Source: CAZMHJ01 sp046350635
GTDB taxonomy: Bacteria > Patescibacteriota > Saccharimonadia > Saccharimonadales > CAIOMD01
NCBI GenBank assembly: GCA_046350635.1
Contig: JAXLZY010000008.1
Location: 1 to 14,427 of the forward strand
DNA length: 14,427 bases
Direction: 5' to 3'
How positions within the stretch are numbered: the first letter of the stretch is position 1; every line of letters begins with the position of its first letter. Below the pieces are notes generated by a model. That model saw nothing but the letters and a program-made list of their open reading frames with translations, was not told the DNA's origin and did no database searches. Below are positions 6,670-13,842 of the stretch, piece after piece. The translations under genes and the position numbers were made by a program.

Positions 6670-8592
6670 TTACAAAAGGCTCGTTGGATCAATATCGGTC
6701 ACTGTATCGGGCGAGAGATTGCGGACAGCCTGTACAATTCTGGAGCGTTTTGCCGACTTAATAATCGTTTGCCATGTGTACATGTCAGCACGTTTTTCAT
6801 AGAAACTTGGCGATGGTCCGAGAACGCCTAGACCACTTTCATGGCTTAATTGGTTGGCTACTTTTTGAGCCTGCAGTTCCGCACCTTTTAATGATTTGCG
6901 GCTTGATTTAGAAACAGCAATAAATTTGAAAGGTGGATACTGAAAACGTTGACGTTTTGAAATCTCATAATCGTAGAATTCGTGCCACGACCGATGTAAA
7001 ACGGCTTGTAAAACAGGATTTTCAGGCAGCCGAGTTTGAACAAATGATTTGCTCAAAGTATGGCCTCGACCAACACGTCCAGTCACTTGATATAGTTGCT
7101 GAAAAGTCATTTCTTCGGCTCGATAATCGGGCAAATTGAGACCAGAATCTGCATTAATAACACCCACAACACTAAGGTTCGGTAGGTCGATACCTTTGCT
7201 AATAAGTTGGGTGCCAATAACAATGTCTACCTCACCATTTTTAAGAACCGATACATTGCGGTGTAGTTGCTCGCTGGCGGTAGAGTCGGCATCGAAGCGC
7301 ATAATTCGTGCTTTAGGAAATAGCCGTTGAACCTGCTCGGTTAATGATTTCGTGCCAATGCTTTTAAAGCTTAGTTCCGTCGCAGAGCAGTCTGGACAGC
7401 TTGCCGGTGTGACCGTTTTATAACCACATGAATGACAACGAAGCGTGTGTTGATCATGGTGATATGTAAGTGGAATGCCACACCGTGGACATAGTGCCTG
7501 CCAGCCGCACGAAGCACATTGTACAAGTCGTGCGCTACCGCGCCGATTCAAAAACAGCATGGCTTGCTGATTGTGATTCAGTGCATCGTGTATTGCAGTG
7601 ATGAGCTGGTTTGAAAGGTATGGGTTTTGCGTAAACGAATCACGATTTGTAAGGTCGATAATTTCGGTTGTAGAAGCCAAAGAACCGGCTGCTGGTTCGG
7701 TCATACGTATTATTTGGTAGCCTGCTTTTTCGGCAATGTAGTAATCATCCACATTAGGTGTTGCGGTACTTTGAATTAACTTGGCGCCGTGTGCTGAGGC
7801 GAGCTGACTGGCAATGTGTAGGCTTTGATAACGAGGTGATTGTGCTTGCTTGTACGAGCTGTCGTGAGCCTCGTCGACAACAATAAGGCCAAGTGATTGA
7901 TATGGTAAAAACAATGCTGAACGGGGGCCAACATACACGGTTGGCTTAGAGGCTAAAGCAGCATGCTCCCACACTCGACGACGCGCGACGGGTGTCATAT
8001 TGGAATGCGTCACAATAACGGGTGCTTGTGCATGGCGGACGATATCATCAACAAGCTGGGGGGTAAGGCCAATTTCTGGCGTCAGCACTAAGACTGATTT
8101 CCCTTGAGTAATTGATTGATTAATCAGCTCTGTAAAAACCCGAGTTTTACCGGTACCGGTGTCGCCATGTAAAAGCGCCCGAGTTGTCTTTGGGTCTGAC
8201 AGTATTTTTAAAGCAATAGCTTGTTCTTTAGTGGGTTTGGGTAGGGGTTGAGCTTTGCCATTAACACTCTTTGGTGGAGTTTTTTTGGGACTCACAACAA
8301 ACGAGGCTGGGATAAATAGTTGCGTAATAAGGCCGTAGTCATCCGGATAAAATTCATACATCCAACGCATGATATTGAGACTAGTTTCGGGGAGCGTAAA
8401 CGGAAAAAGAGCTGTTATGTTCTTTGTCGCAAATGTTGGTTTTTTGACTATACCTAAAATCACAGCCATCGTGTTGCTACGACCAAAGGGTACCCGTACA
8501 ATTTGCCCAGGTGTAACTAATTCTTCAGTCTGATAAGAGAAGAACTTATTACCGGTATGCTGCTTGGCAATTGCCACCTCTACATAGGTCAT
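6670..8592 (-). CDS. priA: Primosomal protein N', replication restart helicase PriA
   Basis: A superfamily 2 DNA helicase that reloads the replisome at stalled forks. From the GTG at 8595 it has 641 residues, short of the roughly 730 of E. coli PriA. Numbered from that GTG, it has an N-terminal DNA-binding part (1-110), Walker A GDTGTGKT (144-151), DEAH (241-244), and eight cysteines for two zinc ions (C360, C363, C369, C372, C387, C390, C400, C403). Motif V is GTQLISKGIDLPNL and motif VI is QVTGRVGRG (usually QVAGRAGRG). The start could be GTG 8595 or ATG 8592. I use the ATG because a TATAGT box ends eight bases before it and there is no Shine-Dalgarno, fitting a leaderless mRNA. def and fmt follow on the same strand. 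Confidence 0.93.
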   Translation of the reverse strand: MTYVEVAIAKQHTGNKFFSYQTEELVTPGQIVRVPFGRSNTMAVILGIVKKPTFATKNITALFPFTLPETSLNIMRWMYEFYPDDYGLITQLFIPASFVVSPKKTPPKSVNGKAQPLPKPTKEQAIALKILSDPKTTRALLHGDTGTGKTRVFTELINQSITQGKSVLVLTPEIGLTPQLVDDIVRHAQAPVIVTHSNMTPVARRRVWEHAALASKPTVYVGPRSALFLPYQSLGLIVVDEAHDSSYKQAQSPRYQSLHIASQLASAHGAKLIQSTATPNVDDYYIAEKAGYQIIRMTEPAAGSLASTTEIIDLTNRDSFTQNPYLSNQLITAIHDALNHNQQAMLFLNRRGSARLVQCASCGWQALCPRCGIPLTYHHDQHTLRCHSCGYKTVTPASCPDCSATELSFKSIGTKSLTEQVQRLFPKARIMRFDADSTASEQLHRNVSVLKNGEVDIVIGTQLISKGIDLPNLSVVGVINADSGLNLPDYRAEEMTFQQLYQVTGRVGRGHTLSKSFVQTRLPENPVLQAVLHRSWHEFYDYEISKRQRFQYPPFKFIAVSKSSRKSLKGAELQAQKVANQLSHESGLGVLGPSPSFYEKRADMYTWQTIIKSAKRSRIVQAVRNLSPDTVTDIDPTSLL

Positions 8593-8600
8593 CACTACAA

Positions 8601-8606
8601 ACTATA
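8601..8606 (-). promoter_or_regulatory. -10 box of priA
   Basis: On the minus strand TATAGT (8606-8601) lies five bases before the GTG and eight before the ATG of priA. The -35 region is weak (AACCAT at a 17-base spacing). Initiation six to eight bases downstream would begin the mRNA at the start codon. Confidence 0.4.
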
Positions 8607-8627
8607 CGATAATTTTATGGAAAATGG

Positions 8628-8656
8628 TTTACAGCCGAGCATAATCTCGCTATAAT
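8628..8656 (+). promoter_or_regulatory. Promoter of the winged-helix gene
   Basis: -35 TTTACA (8628-8633) and -10 TATAAT (8651-8656) are spaced 17 bases apart, a strong promoter. The predicted start near 8663 gives a leader of about 25 bases. It diverges from priA. Confidence 0.7.
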
Positions 8657-8687
8657 TTACGTTGTTTGAATAACTACAAGGTGTTAC

Positions 8688-8996
8688 ATGCTAGACGTTT
8701 TTATTACATCCCGAGTTCGCCGCAAGATTATTGTTGTCTATGCGAAATTCCCAGATTTTAAGACCCATGTTCGTGGGCTTGCTAAGCTCATAAAAGAAGA
8801 TGCTGGTAATATCCAGCGTGAGCTAAAGCGACTCGAAAAAGTTGGATTTTTAGTCAGCGAAAAACAAGGTAACACTAAGATTTACTCGACCAATAAAAGC
8901 TTTCCTATCTTTAAAGAATTACAAGGTATTGTGCTTAAAAGTCAGCGTGCAAACGCTAACCAGCGTTCATCGAGCGCACCAACTCGTAAGCCATAA
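8688..8996 (+). CDS. Winged helix-turn-helix DNA-binding protein (ArsR/MarR-like)
   Basis: A 102-residue protein with a single winged-helix domain: helix 1 (ITSRVRRKIIVVYAKFPD), a turn and recognition helix in HVRGLAKLIKEDAGNIQRELKRLEKVGFL (27-55), and a wing SEKQGNTKIYSTN (57-69). The NIQRELKRLEKVG pattern resembles the ArsR/MarR-like proteins frequent in archaea and CPR bacteria, often next to nucleotidyltransferases, though none is seen here. It lacks the metal-binding cysteines of classical ArsR sensors, so any ligand is unknown. The tail from residue 85 is polar and probably disordered. AAGGTG four bases before the ATG and a strong promoter support the start. It may regulate its own divergent region with priA, but no operator could be identified. 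Confidence 0.75.
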   Translation: MLDVFITSRVRRKIIVVYAKFPDFKTHVRGLAKLIKEDAGNIQRELKRLEKVGFLVSEKQGNTKIYSTNKSFPIFKELQGIVLKSQRANANQRSSSAPTRKP

Positions 8997-9008
8997 GATA
9001 AAATACGC

Positions 9009-9037
9009 TTGAAAAAAAGCCTCAATTACCGTAGAAT
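9009..9037 (+). promoter_or_regulatory. Promoter of rpsU-yqeY-adk-map
   Basis: -35 TTGAAA (9009-9014) and -10 TAGAAT (9032-9037) have a 17-base spacer. Only nine bases separate the -10 box from the rpsU ATG (9047) and no Shine-Dalgarno is present, so the mRNA is predicted to be nearly leaderless. As the next three genes are packed without gaps, this promoter probably drives all four. Confidence 0.6.
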
Positions 9038-9046
9038 ATTGCAAGT

Positions 9047-9262
9047 ATGATTCAAGTTACTCGTAAAGACGCAAAAGAATCCACCGAGAGTCTTATTCGA
9101 CGATTCAGCCGCAAGGTCCAGCAAGCTGGTACTTTGGCTGAGGTCAAGCAAGTGCAGTACTTTGAGAAGCCTATCTCTAAGCGCGAACGCCGTTTAAAGG
9201 CAATAGTTCGTCGCGAACGAAAAGCAGTCAAGGCAAAACGCGCTAAGCTTGGTCTACGCTAA
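9047..9262 (+). CDS. rpsU: Ribosomal protein bS21
   Basis: A 71-residue, strongly basic protein of the 30S subunit, located near the 3' end of 16S rRNA and the mRNA exit. The bS21 pattern is clear: an N-terminal strand (IQVTRKD), the ESLIRRFSRKVQQAG helix, the YFEKPISKRERRLKAI segment, and a Lys/Arg-rich C-terminus. Length is normal. The TAA overlaps the next gene's ATG (TAATG, 9260-9264), so translation is coupled. In E. coli S21 helps recognition of Shine-Dalgarno sequences, which makes it notable that this gene itself seems to lack one. Confidence 0.93.
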   Translation: MIQVTRKDAKESTESLIRRFSRKVQQAGTLAEVKQVQYFEKPISKRERRLKAIVRRERKAVKAKRAKLGLR

Positions 9263-9696
9263 TGCTCGATACAATCTCACAGGATATAAATGCAGCGCTA
9301 AAGGCGGGCGATAAGCCCAGAGCCGAAGCGCTGCGTTTGCTTAAAGGGGCTATGGTGAACACCCGAATAGCACTTGGTCACGAATTAAGTGACGAAGAAG
9401 CTGAAAAGGTGATTCGAAAAGAAATGAAATCACGCGTTGAAGCACGTGATATTTTTGCTGCTAACAATCGCCCCGAACAAGCTGCTAAAGAAGAGTTTGA
9501 GCGGAGTGTGTATGCAGGCTATGTACCCGAACAACTTAGCGAAACTGATATAGATAGCCTTATTGAAAAGGCTGCCGAAACGAGCGAACTACAGTTTAGT
9601 CAGCTTATGCCAGCGACCATGAAATTAGCTGCCGGTAAGGCAGATGGCAAGCTTGTTGCTGAACGTGTAAAACTATTTATTGAGAACAAGGCCTAA
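9262..9696 (+). CDS. yqeY: GatB/YqeY domain protein
   Basis: A 144-residue helical protein of the YqeY family, related to the tRNA-binding tail domain of the amidotransferase subunit GatB. Family features seen are MLDTISQDINAALKAGDK at the start, LRLLKGAMVNTRI, an acidic EEAEKVIRKEMKSR helix, and the C-terminal GKADGKLVAERVK. Its biochemical role is unsettled; tRNA binding is suspected. It overlaps rpsU by one base, and the rpsU-yqeY pairing is widespread in bacteria, which strengthens the call and hints at a link to translation. Confidence 0.9.
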   Translation: MLDTISQDINAALKAGDKPRAEALRLLKGAMVNTRIALGHELSDEEAEKVIRKEMKSRVEARDIFAANNRPEQAAKEEFERSVYAGYVPEQLSETDIDSLIEKAAETSELQFSQLMPATMKLAAGKADGKLVAERVKLFIENKA

Positions 9697-9699
9697 CTA

Positions 9700-10248
9700 A
9701 TGATTGTTGTGTTAGGTGTCGCCGGTTCGGGTAAAAGTACTCAGAGCCAATTACTTGCAGCACGTGATGGTATGCGTTGGGTATCAATGGGTGAGGTCTT
9801 GCGTCGCGTGATTACCGATGACCGGCGTGACGTGATGCTTGCTGGTAAGGTACTCGACGAGCACGAAACAATTGAAATTTTAAGTGAAGAACTGACCCGT
9901 CTTGGTGATAACCCAGAAATAATTTTGGATGGTTTCCCAAGAGGTCTTATTCAGGCAGAGTGGTTACTAAAAGAGCGTGAAGAGGGTCGGTTTGCGATTA
10001 GAGCTGTTGTTCATCTACGGGCTGACAAGAATGCGGTAAAAACTCGCTTATTAGCCAGGGGTAGACAAGACGACACCGAAGACGCCATCGCCGAACGCTT
10101 TGCCGAGTACGAGGAAAAGATTAAGCCTATTGTAAGCCAGTTTTCGAACCACGGTATACCGGTAGTAGATATTAACGCAGAGCGATCAGCGGTAGAGGTT
10201 GGCCAGGAAATTATCGCTAAACTTGCCGAAGTTGGAGTTGACGTATGA
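9700..10248 (+). CDS. adk: Adenylate kinase (short form)
   Basis: A 182-residue nucleoside monophosphate kinase that converts AMP and ATP to two ADP. The P-loop is GVAGSGKST (6-14) rather than the usual GPPGSGKGT. The AMP-site motif is SMGEVLR (29-35), followed by DGFPRG (77-82) and RGRQDDTEDAI (120-130). The long LID insert and its zinc cysteines are absent, so it is of the short, eukaryote-AK1-like size. The altered P-loop leaves some doubt about the exact nucleotide preference. It starts three bases after yqeY stops, and its TGA overlaps the map start (ATGA, 10245-10248). The adk-map pair usually sits in the secY ribosomal operon; here it follows rpsU-yqeY. Confidence 0.88.
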   Translation: MIVVLGVAGSGKSTQSQLLAARDGMRWVSMGEVLRRVITDDRRDVMLAGKVLDEHETIEILSEELTRLGDNPEIILDGFPRGLIQAEWLLKEREEGRFAIRAVVHLRADKNAVKTRLLARGRQDDTEDAIAERFAEYEEKIKPIVSQFSNHGIPVVDINAERSAVEVGQEIIAKLAEVGVDV

Positions 10249-10994
10249 TGACAAAAATAAAAACGCCGGCCGAAATTGTAGCTATGCGCGAAAGTGGGCG
10301 CATGCTTGCTACTGTGCTCGAGCTAGTGCAAAAATCAATCAAGCCAGGCATTACAACAAAAGAACTGGACACTATTGCCGCCAATGAACTTAAAAAACTA
10401 GGTGGCACCGCACCATTCTTGGGCTATTACGGATTTCCGGGTGTTATTTGCATATCAGTTAATGACGAAGTTGTACATGGTATTCCAGGGCCGTACGTTG
10501 TAAAGAGTGGTGATATTGTTAGTTTTGACTTTGGTGTGAACTACCAAGGTATGATTACCGATGCAGCACGAACGATTTTAATAGGGCCACACAACAAAGC
10601 TAAACAACATTTAATAGATGGCACACTAGAGTCACTTGATGCGGGTATCGCAGTTGTAAAAGATGGTGTACAAGTAGGTGATATTTCTGAAGCCATACAA
10701 AGCGTACTCGATGAATATGGTTATGGCATTGTACGCGATTTAGTTGGCCACGGTGTTGGCCATGCACTTCACGAAGATCCAAACATCCCAAATTATGGCC
10801 GAGCTGGTACAGGTCCAGTTCTGGAGGCCGGTATGACGATTGCAATTGAACCAATGACTACACTTGGTTCGTACAAGGTGTATACAGCAGATGATGAGTG
10901 GACGGTCTGTACGCGAGACGGAAGTTTAGCTGCTCATTTTGAAGATACAATATTGATTACCGAAACCGGCGCTGATATTTTGACGCGTTTATAA
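10245..10994 (+). CDS. map: Type I methionine aminopeptidase
   Basis: A 249-residue dinuclear-metal enzyme that removes N-terminal Met from new proteins. All five ligands are present: D95 (FDFG), D106 (TDAA), H169 (GHGVGH), E202 (IEPM) and E233 (HFED). Substrate histidines H78 (VVHGIP) and H176 (LHEDP) are also kept. Length and fold match bacterial type Ia enzymes, with no N-terminal extension or SH3-binding motif. Two ATGs in tandem (10245, 10248) could serve; the first overlaps adk by four bases, typical of coupled translation. It completes the fMet cycle begun by fmt and def in the same window. No terminator is visible between it and ftsA. Confidence 0.95.
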   Translation: MMTKIKTPAEIVAMRESGRMLATVLELVQKSIKPGITTKELDTIAANELKKLGGTAPFLGYYGFPGVICISVNDEVVHGIPGPYVVKSGDIVSFDFGVNYQGMITDAARTILIGPHNKAKQHLIDGTLESLDAGIAVVKDGVQVGDISEAIQSVLDEYGYGIVRDLVGHGVGHALHEDPNIPNYGRAGTGPVLEAGMTIAIEPMTTLGSYKVYTADDEWTVCTRDGSLAAHFEDTILITETGADILTRL

Positions 10995-11004
10995 GTATTT
11001 ATTC

Positions 11005-11034
11005 TTGCCGATAAGTGAACACAAGCGGTATACT
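11005..11034 (+). promoter_or_regulatory. Promoter of ftsA
   Basis: -35 TTGCCG (11005-11010) and -10 TATACT (11029-11034) have an 18-base spacer. Seven bases separate the -10 box from the ftsA ATG (11042). GGGG lies in that gap but is too close to act as a normal ribosome binding site, so a leaderless transcript is likely. Confidence 0.5.
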
Positions 11035-11041
11035 GGGGCTT

Positions 11042-12265
11042 ATGCAAAAAGCTCCTTATTTTGTTGGGCTTGATATCGGTACCGCCAATGTCCGTTGTGT
11101 GGTTGGAATGCTATGAATCAACAGAAACCGAACATAACCTTTGGTTGTTGGTATTGTCAACGAAAACCATGGTATCTGCGAAAAGAGACAGTTGTTCTGT
11201 TGAAGATATTTGCGAGTGCAATAAGCGAAGCAATGACAGAAGCCGAGCGCATGGCTGGTATTCGTATTAACGGTGCAACTCTTAATGTTAATGGCGCTCA
11301 TATTGCCAGCCAAACCTCACATGGTGTGGTTGCTATTAGTAGTCAACCCGGCAAATTACTGATGACGATAGAGGCAATGAAGAAGCTGCAGCGTGATGCT
11401 TGCCAGCTAGCCGTGAAATTATCCAAGTTTTTGCCAAAATTATCGTATCGATGGCCAAGATAACATTAAAGACCCAGTTGGTATGCGGGGTGTGGCGCGT
11501 CTTGAGTTGAAACATTAGTTGTTACGGCTGGTACCACTCTTGCGTACATTGGATGCCGCGCTCGAAAAGCACAGGTGAACCACACCACTACACCATCGCC
11601 AAAGCCTTGCGGCAGCAGATCAATGCCGGTAGGCGCCAAAAGGAATCTGGTACCGCGGTTATAGACAATGGTGCTGGGACAACAAACGTCGTTATTTTAG
11701 AAGAAGGCTAAGAAGTTGAACATGTAGCGTGTTCCAATCGGTAGCCAAAATCTTACCAACGACCTTGCGATTGGCCTTAAGACCGATTTAGACATTGCCG
11801 AAAAAGTTAAAAGCTCACAACCTCGTTTTAGTGAAGCTCCTGCCGAAGCTGTTAGTGTTGAGTACGAAGGCACTAGATACAGTTCCCTGAAAAAACGGTT
11901 CGTATTGTGGTGAAGCTCGGCTAGAAAGAGTTATTTGAGCAAGTTGACCGAGAATTTAAAAAAGTTGGTAATCTCGACGATTGCCGGGAGGCACGTGGTC
12001 ATTGTTGGCGGTATGGCAAACATGCCCGGACTCGCTGATTATGCAAAGAGCGCCTACTGCGGCTACCTGCTAAAGTTGGTAAGATCTCGAACGTTGGCGG
12101 ACTGGTAGATACGATCAATGGCCCATTTATACAACTGCTGTTGGGCTCATGATGCTTGATATGATTTTAAGTGGTCAATCAATTGGTACAGGCGCACTAT
12201 CTGGTGGAAGCCAAGGGGCAAGTGGCCTGATCACAAAAATTAAAGGCCTGATTAGTCGTTCATAA
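11042..12265 (+). pseudogene. ftsA: Cell division protein FtsA, heavily frameshifted as written
   Basis: FtsA is the actin-like ATPase that ties FtsZ to the membrane and recruits the divisome. Its whole sequence is present in order but spread over all three frames: YFVGLDIGTANVRCVVG (phosphate 1) at the start; AERMAGIRINGATLNVNGAH with SHGVVAIS (domain 1C, from about 11240); YRIDGQDNIKDPVGMRGVARLE (11441); GTAVIDNGAGTTNVVILEEG (phosphate 2, about 11650); IGSQNLTNDLAIGLKTDLDI; VVIVGGMANMPGLADYAK (about 11995); and VGLMMLDMIL leading to a C-terminal GLITKIKGLISRS, a plausible amphipathic membrane helix. I trace roughly eighteen frame changes plus an in-frame TAA after EEG. Real decay would not keep such motifs intact between breaks at this density, so raw-read quality in the assembly is more likely. 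I therefore expect a working gene in the organism. Confidence 0.85.
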
Positions 12266-12282
12266 ATTTTGAATATAAAAAC

Positions 12283-12309
12283 AATACGCTCACAACCGGG
12301 CGTATTTTT
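12283..12309 (+). terminator. Terminator between ftsA and ftsZ
   Basis: AATACGC (12283-12289) pairs with GCGTATT (12300-12306) around a ten-base loop, followed by further T (12307-12309) and preceded by A-rich sequence. It separates ftsA from ftsZ, which are usually co-transcribed, and is followed by promoter boxes for ftsZ. Confidence 0.65.
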
Positions 12310-12311
12310 AG

Positions 12312-12342
12312 TTGAACACTTTTGTGGTCTTTAGGGTATAAT
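12312..12342 (+). promoter_or_regulatory. Upstream promoter of ftsZ
   Basis: -35 TTGAAC (12312-12317) and -10 TATAAT (12337-12342) are separated by 19 bases, longer than ideal. A start near 12349 would give a 34-base leader that holds AGAAGGG (12364-12370), a fair but distant ribosome binding site. Confidence 0.45.
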
Positions 12343-12347
12343 AAAAG

Positions 12348-12376
12348 TCGAAAAGTTAACTGTAGAAGGGTATAAG
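12348..12376 (+). promoter_or_regulatory. Second, leaderless-type promoter of ftsZ
   Basis: -35 TCGAAA (12348-12353) and -10 TATAAG (12371-12376) have a 17-base spacer. Six bases follow before the ATG at 12383, so transcription starting seven bases after the box would begin on the A of the start codon. Together with the upstream TATAAT, ftsZ may have two promoters giving leadered and leaderless mRNAs. Confidence 0.35.
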
Positions 12377-12382
12377 TACGCG

Positions 12383-13705
12383 ATGCCACAAGTGACACCA
12401 GAGATTGAAACATTTGCCAGAATTAAGGTCGTAGGAGTCGGCGGTGCCGGCGGTGCGGCAATAAACCGAATGGTTGATGCTGGTGTTAAAGGTGTGGAAT
12501 TTATCGCAGTTAATACTGATGCCCAGGCATTACATCATTCGAAGGCAGAAAAGAAAATTCATATAGGTGGTGATGCCACCCGCGGGCTTGGTGCCGGCGC
12601 AGACCCAGATGTCGGTGAAAAAGCTGCCTCGACCTCACTCATTGATATTAAAGGCGAGAGTGCCGACATGGTATTCGTTACTATCAGTGCTGGTGGCGGT
12701 ACTGACAGTGGTGCTGGCCATGTAGTTGCTAAAGCAGCCCAAGAAGCTGGTGCGCAGCGGGTGGTTTCGCAGCCCGACCATTCGCATTCGAAGGTGGCTG
12801 CGGCGTAACTCTGAATATGCAATCGACAAACTGCTTGGTAATGTCGATACCCTTATTACCATTCCTAACGATCGCTTGCTTCAGACGATTGATCGCAAAG
12901 ACACCATTATTAGAAGCGTTCAGGTCGCTGATGATGTTCTCCGCCAGGGTGTGCAAGGTATATCAGATCTTATTATTACGGTCCACGGGCTTATTAACCT
13001 CTGTTTGATGTTAAGACCGTTATGAGCCACGCAGGTTCTGCACTTATGGGTATTGGCCGCGCAAGTGGTGATGATCGAGCAGTTGAAGCTGCCCACCAGG
13101 CAATCGAATCGCCACTCCTTGAGGTATCAATCGATGGCGCCCGCGGTATTTTGTTCAACGTTATTGGTGGACTTGATATGTCTATGCACGAAATTAACGC
13201 TGCTGCAGAAGCAATTACAGCTGCCGCCGACCCAGATGCAAACATTATTTTTGGTGCCACAATTGACCCAACGCTCGAAGGCGAAATTATTATCACTGTT
13301 GTAGCTACCGGCTTTGATGCTGCCTACTATGCAAATCGTCAAAAAGTGGCTACTCCACTTGCAAGTACTTCATCTGATGATGATATTGATCCAGATGCAG
13401 CTAAGCTTGCAGCAGAATTTGCAGTTGCAGATAGTGAAGACGACGAGCCTACAGTACAGGACATCCCAGCCACGGAAACAGTTAAATCGGTAAGCGATGA
13501 AGATATTAAGGCCGTCGATTTGAATATCGATAAGCAAAAGTCAGAAGAAGCGTCAATTGATATTAAAGATAAAGACGACAAGCCAATGCCAAATATTTGG
13601 TCATTTGATGCCGACGAAGAAAAAGACGAAGATAAATTTGATAAGCCAAGCTTTTTGCGCCGTCTGAAGCGCCGCAAAAAAGACGACGAAACAGATAAGA
13701 AATAA
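12383..13705 (+). CDS. ftsZ: Cell division GTPase FtsZ, frameshifted as written
   Basis: FtsZ is the tubulin-like GTPase that forms the division ring. The N-terminal part (12383-12770) has KVVGVGGAGGAAINRM, AVNTDAQAL and a distorted tubulin signature, GGGTDSGAGH (residues 104-113) in place of GGGTGSGAAP. The frame then changes three times: before PFAFEGG (12770-12778), after it (about 12798, leading to RRNSEYAIDKLLGNVDTLI), and at about 13000 between GLIN and FDVKTVMSHAG. From there it is intact to 13705: GSALMGIGRASG, an acidic disordered linker (about 13370-13620), and the C-terminal peptide DKPSFLRRLKRRKK, the docking site for FtsA or SepF, close to the classic D-I-P-x-F-L-R-R. Repaired length is about 440 residues. 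Breaks in an essential gene beside a wrecked ftsA again point to assembly errors. Confidence 0.92.
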
Positions 13706-13730
13706 CCGCATTAGCCGGATGTGGTTGTTT
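13704..13730 (+). terminator. Probable terminator after ftsZ
   Basis: AACCGCAT (13704-13711) pairs with ATGTGGTT (13719-13726), including one G-U pair, with a seven-base loop and a short T-rich end (TTGTTT). The stem overlaps the last bases of the ftsZ stop codon. The T-tract is weak, so termination may be partial. Confidence 0.5.
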
Positions 13731-13752
13731 ATAAAATTACGACATTTTTTAC

Positions 13753-13781
13753 TTGCAAACACCATATAAAGGGTATAACAT
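13753..13781 (+). promoter_or_regulatory. Probable promoter of nrdR
   Basis: -35 TTGCAA (13753-13758) is followed at 17 bases by TAACAT (13776-13781), or at 15 bases by TATAAC (13774-13779). The exact -10 is uncertain. Another TATAAC lies at 13817-13822 without a good -35. Both candidate NrdR boxes fall within or just after this promoter, which would suit repression. Confidence 0.4.
13759..13774 (+). promoter_or_regulatory. Possible second, degenerate NrdR box
   Basis: The 16 bases match the NrdR-box consensus at about 13 positions (ACACCATATAAAGGGT). It begins 34 bases before the perfect box, a little over three helical turns, slightly more than the usual 31-32. It sits between the -35 and -10 elements, where bound NrdR would block RNA polymerase. 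Confidence 0.4.
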
Positions 13782-13792
13782 TAGGTACATAA

Positions 13793-13808
13793 ACACTATA
13801 TATAGTGA
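13793..13808 (+). promoter_or_regulatory. NrdR box (operator)
   Basis: CACTATATATAGTG (13794-13807) is a perfect 14-base palindrome and matches the known NrdR-box consensus acaCwAtATaTwGtgt at 15 of 16 positions. It lies 35 bases before the nrdR start codon and just after the predicted promoter. NrdR usually binds paired boxes; a weaker partner is listed separately. Autoregulation of nrdR is the natural reading. Confidence 0.75.
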
Positions 13809-13842
13809 TTGCACATTATAACGCAATCGAGAGGAACCCCCA

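Noticed and set aside
6529..6831. Open frame on the plus strand across the def-priA junction
   Set aside because: It runs antisense to two firmly identified genes, lacks a ribosome binding site, and has no recognisable motif.
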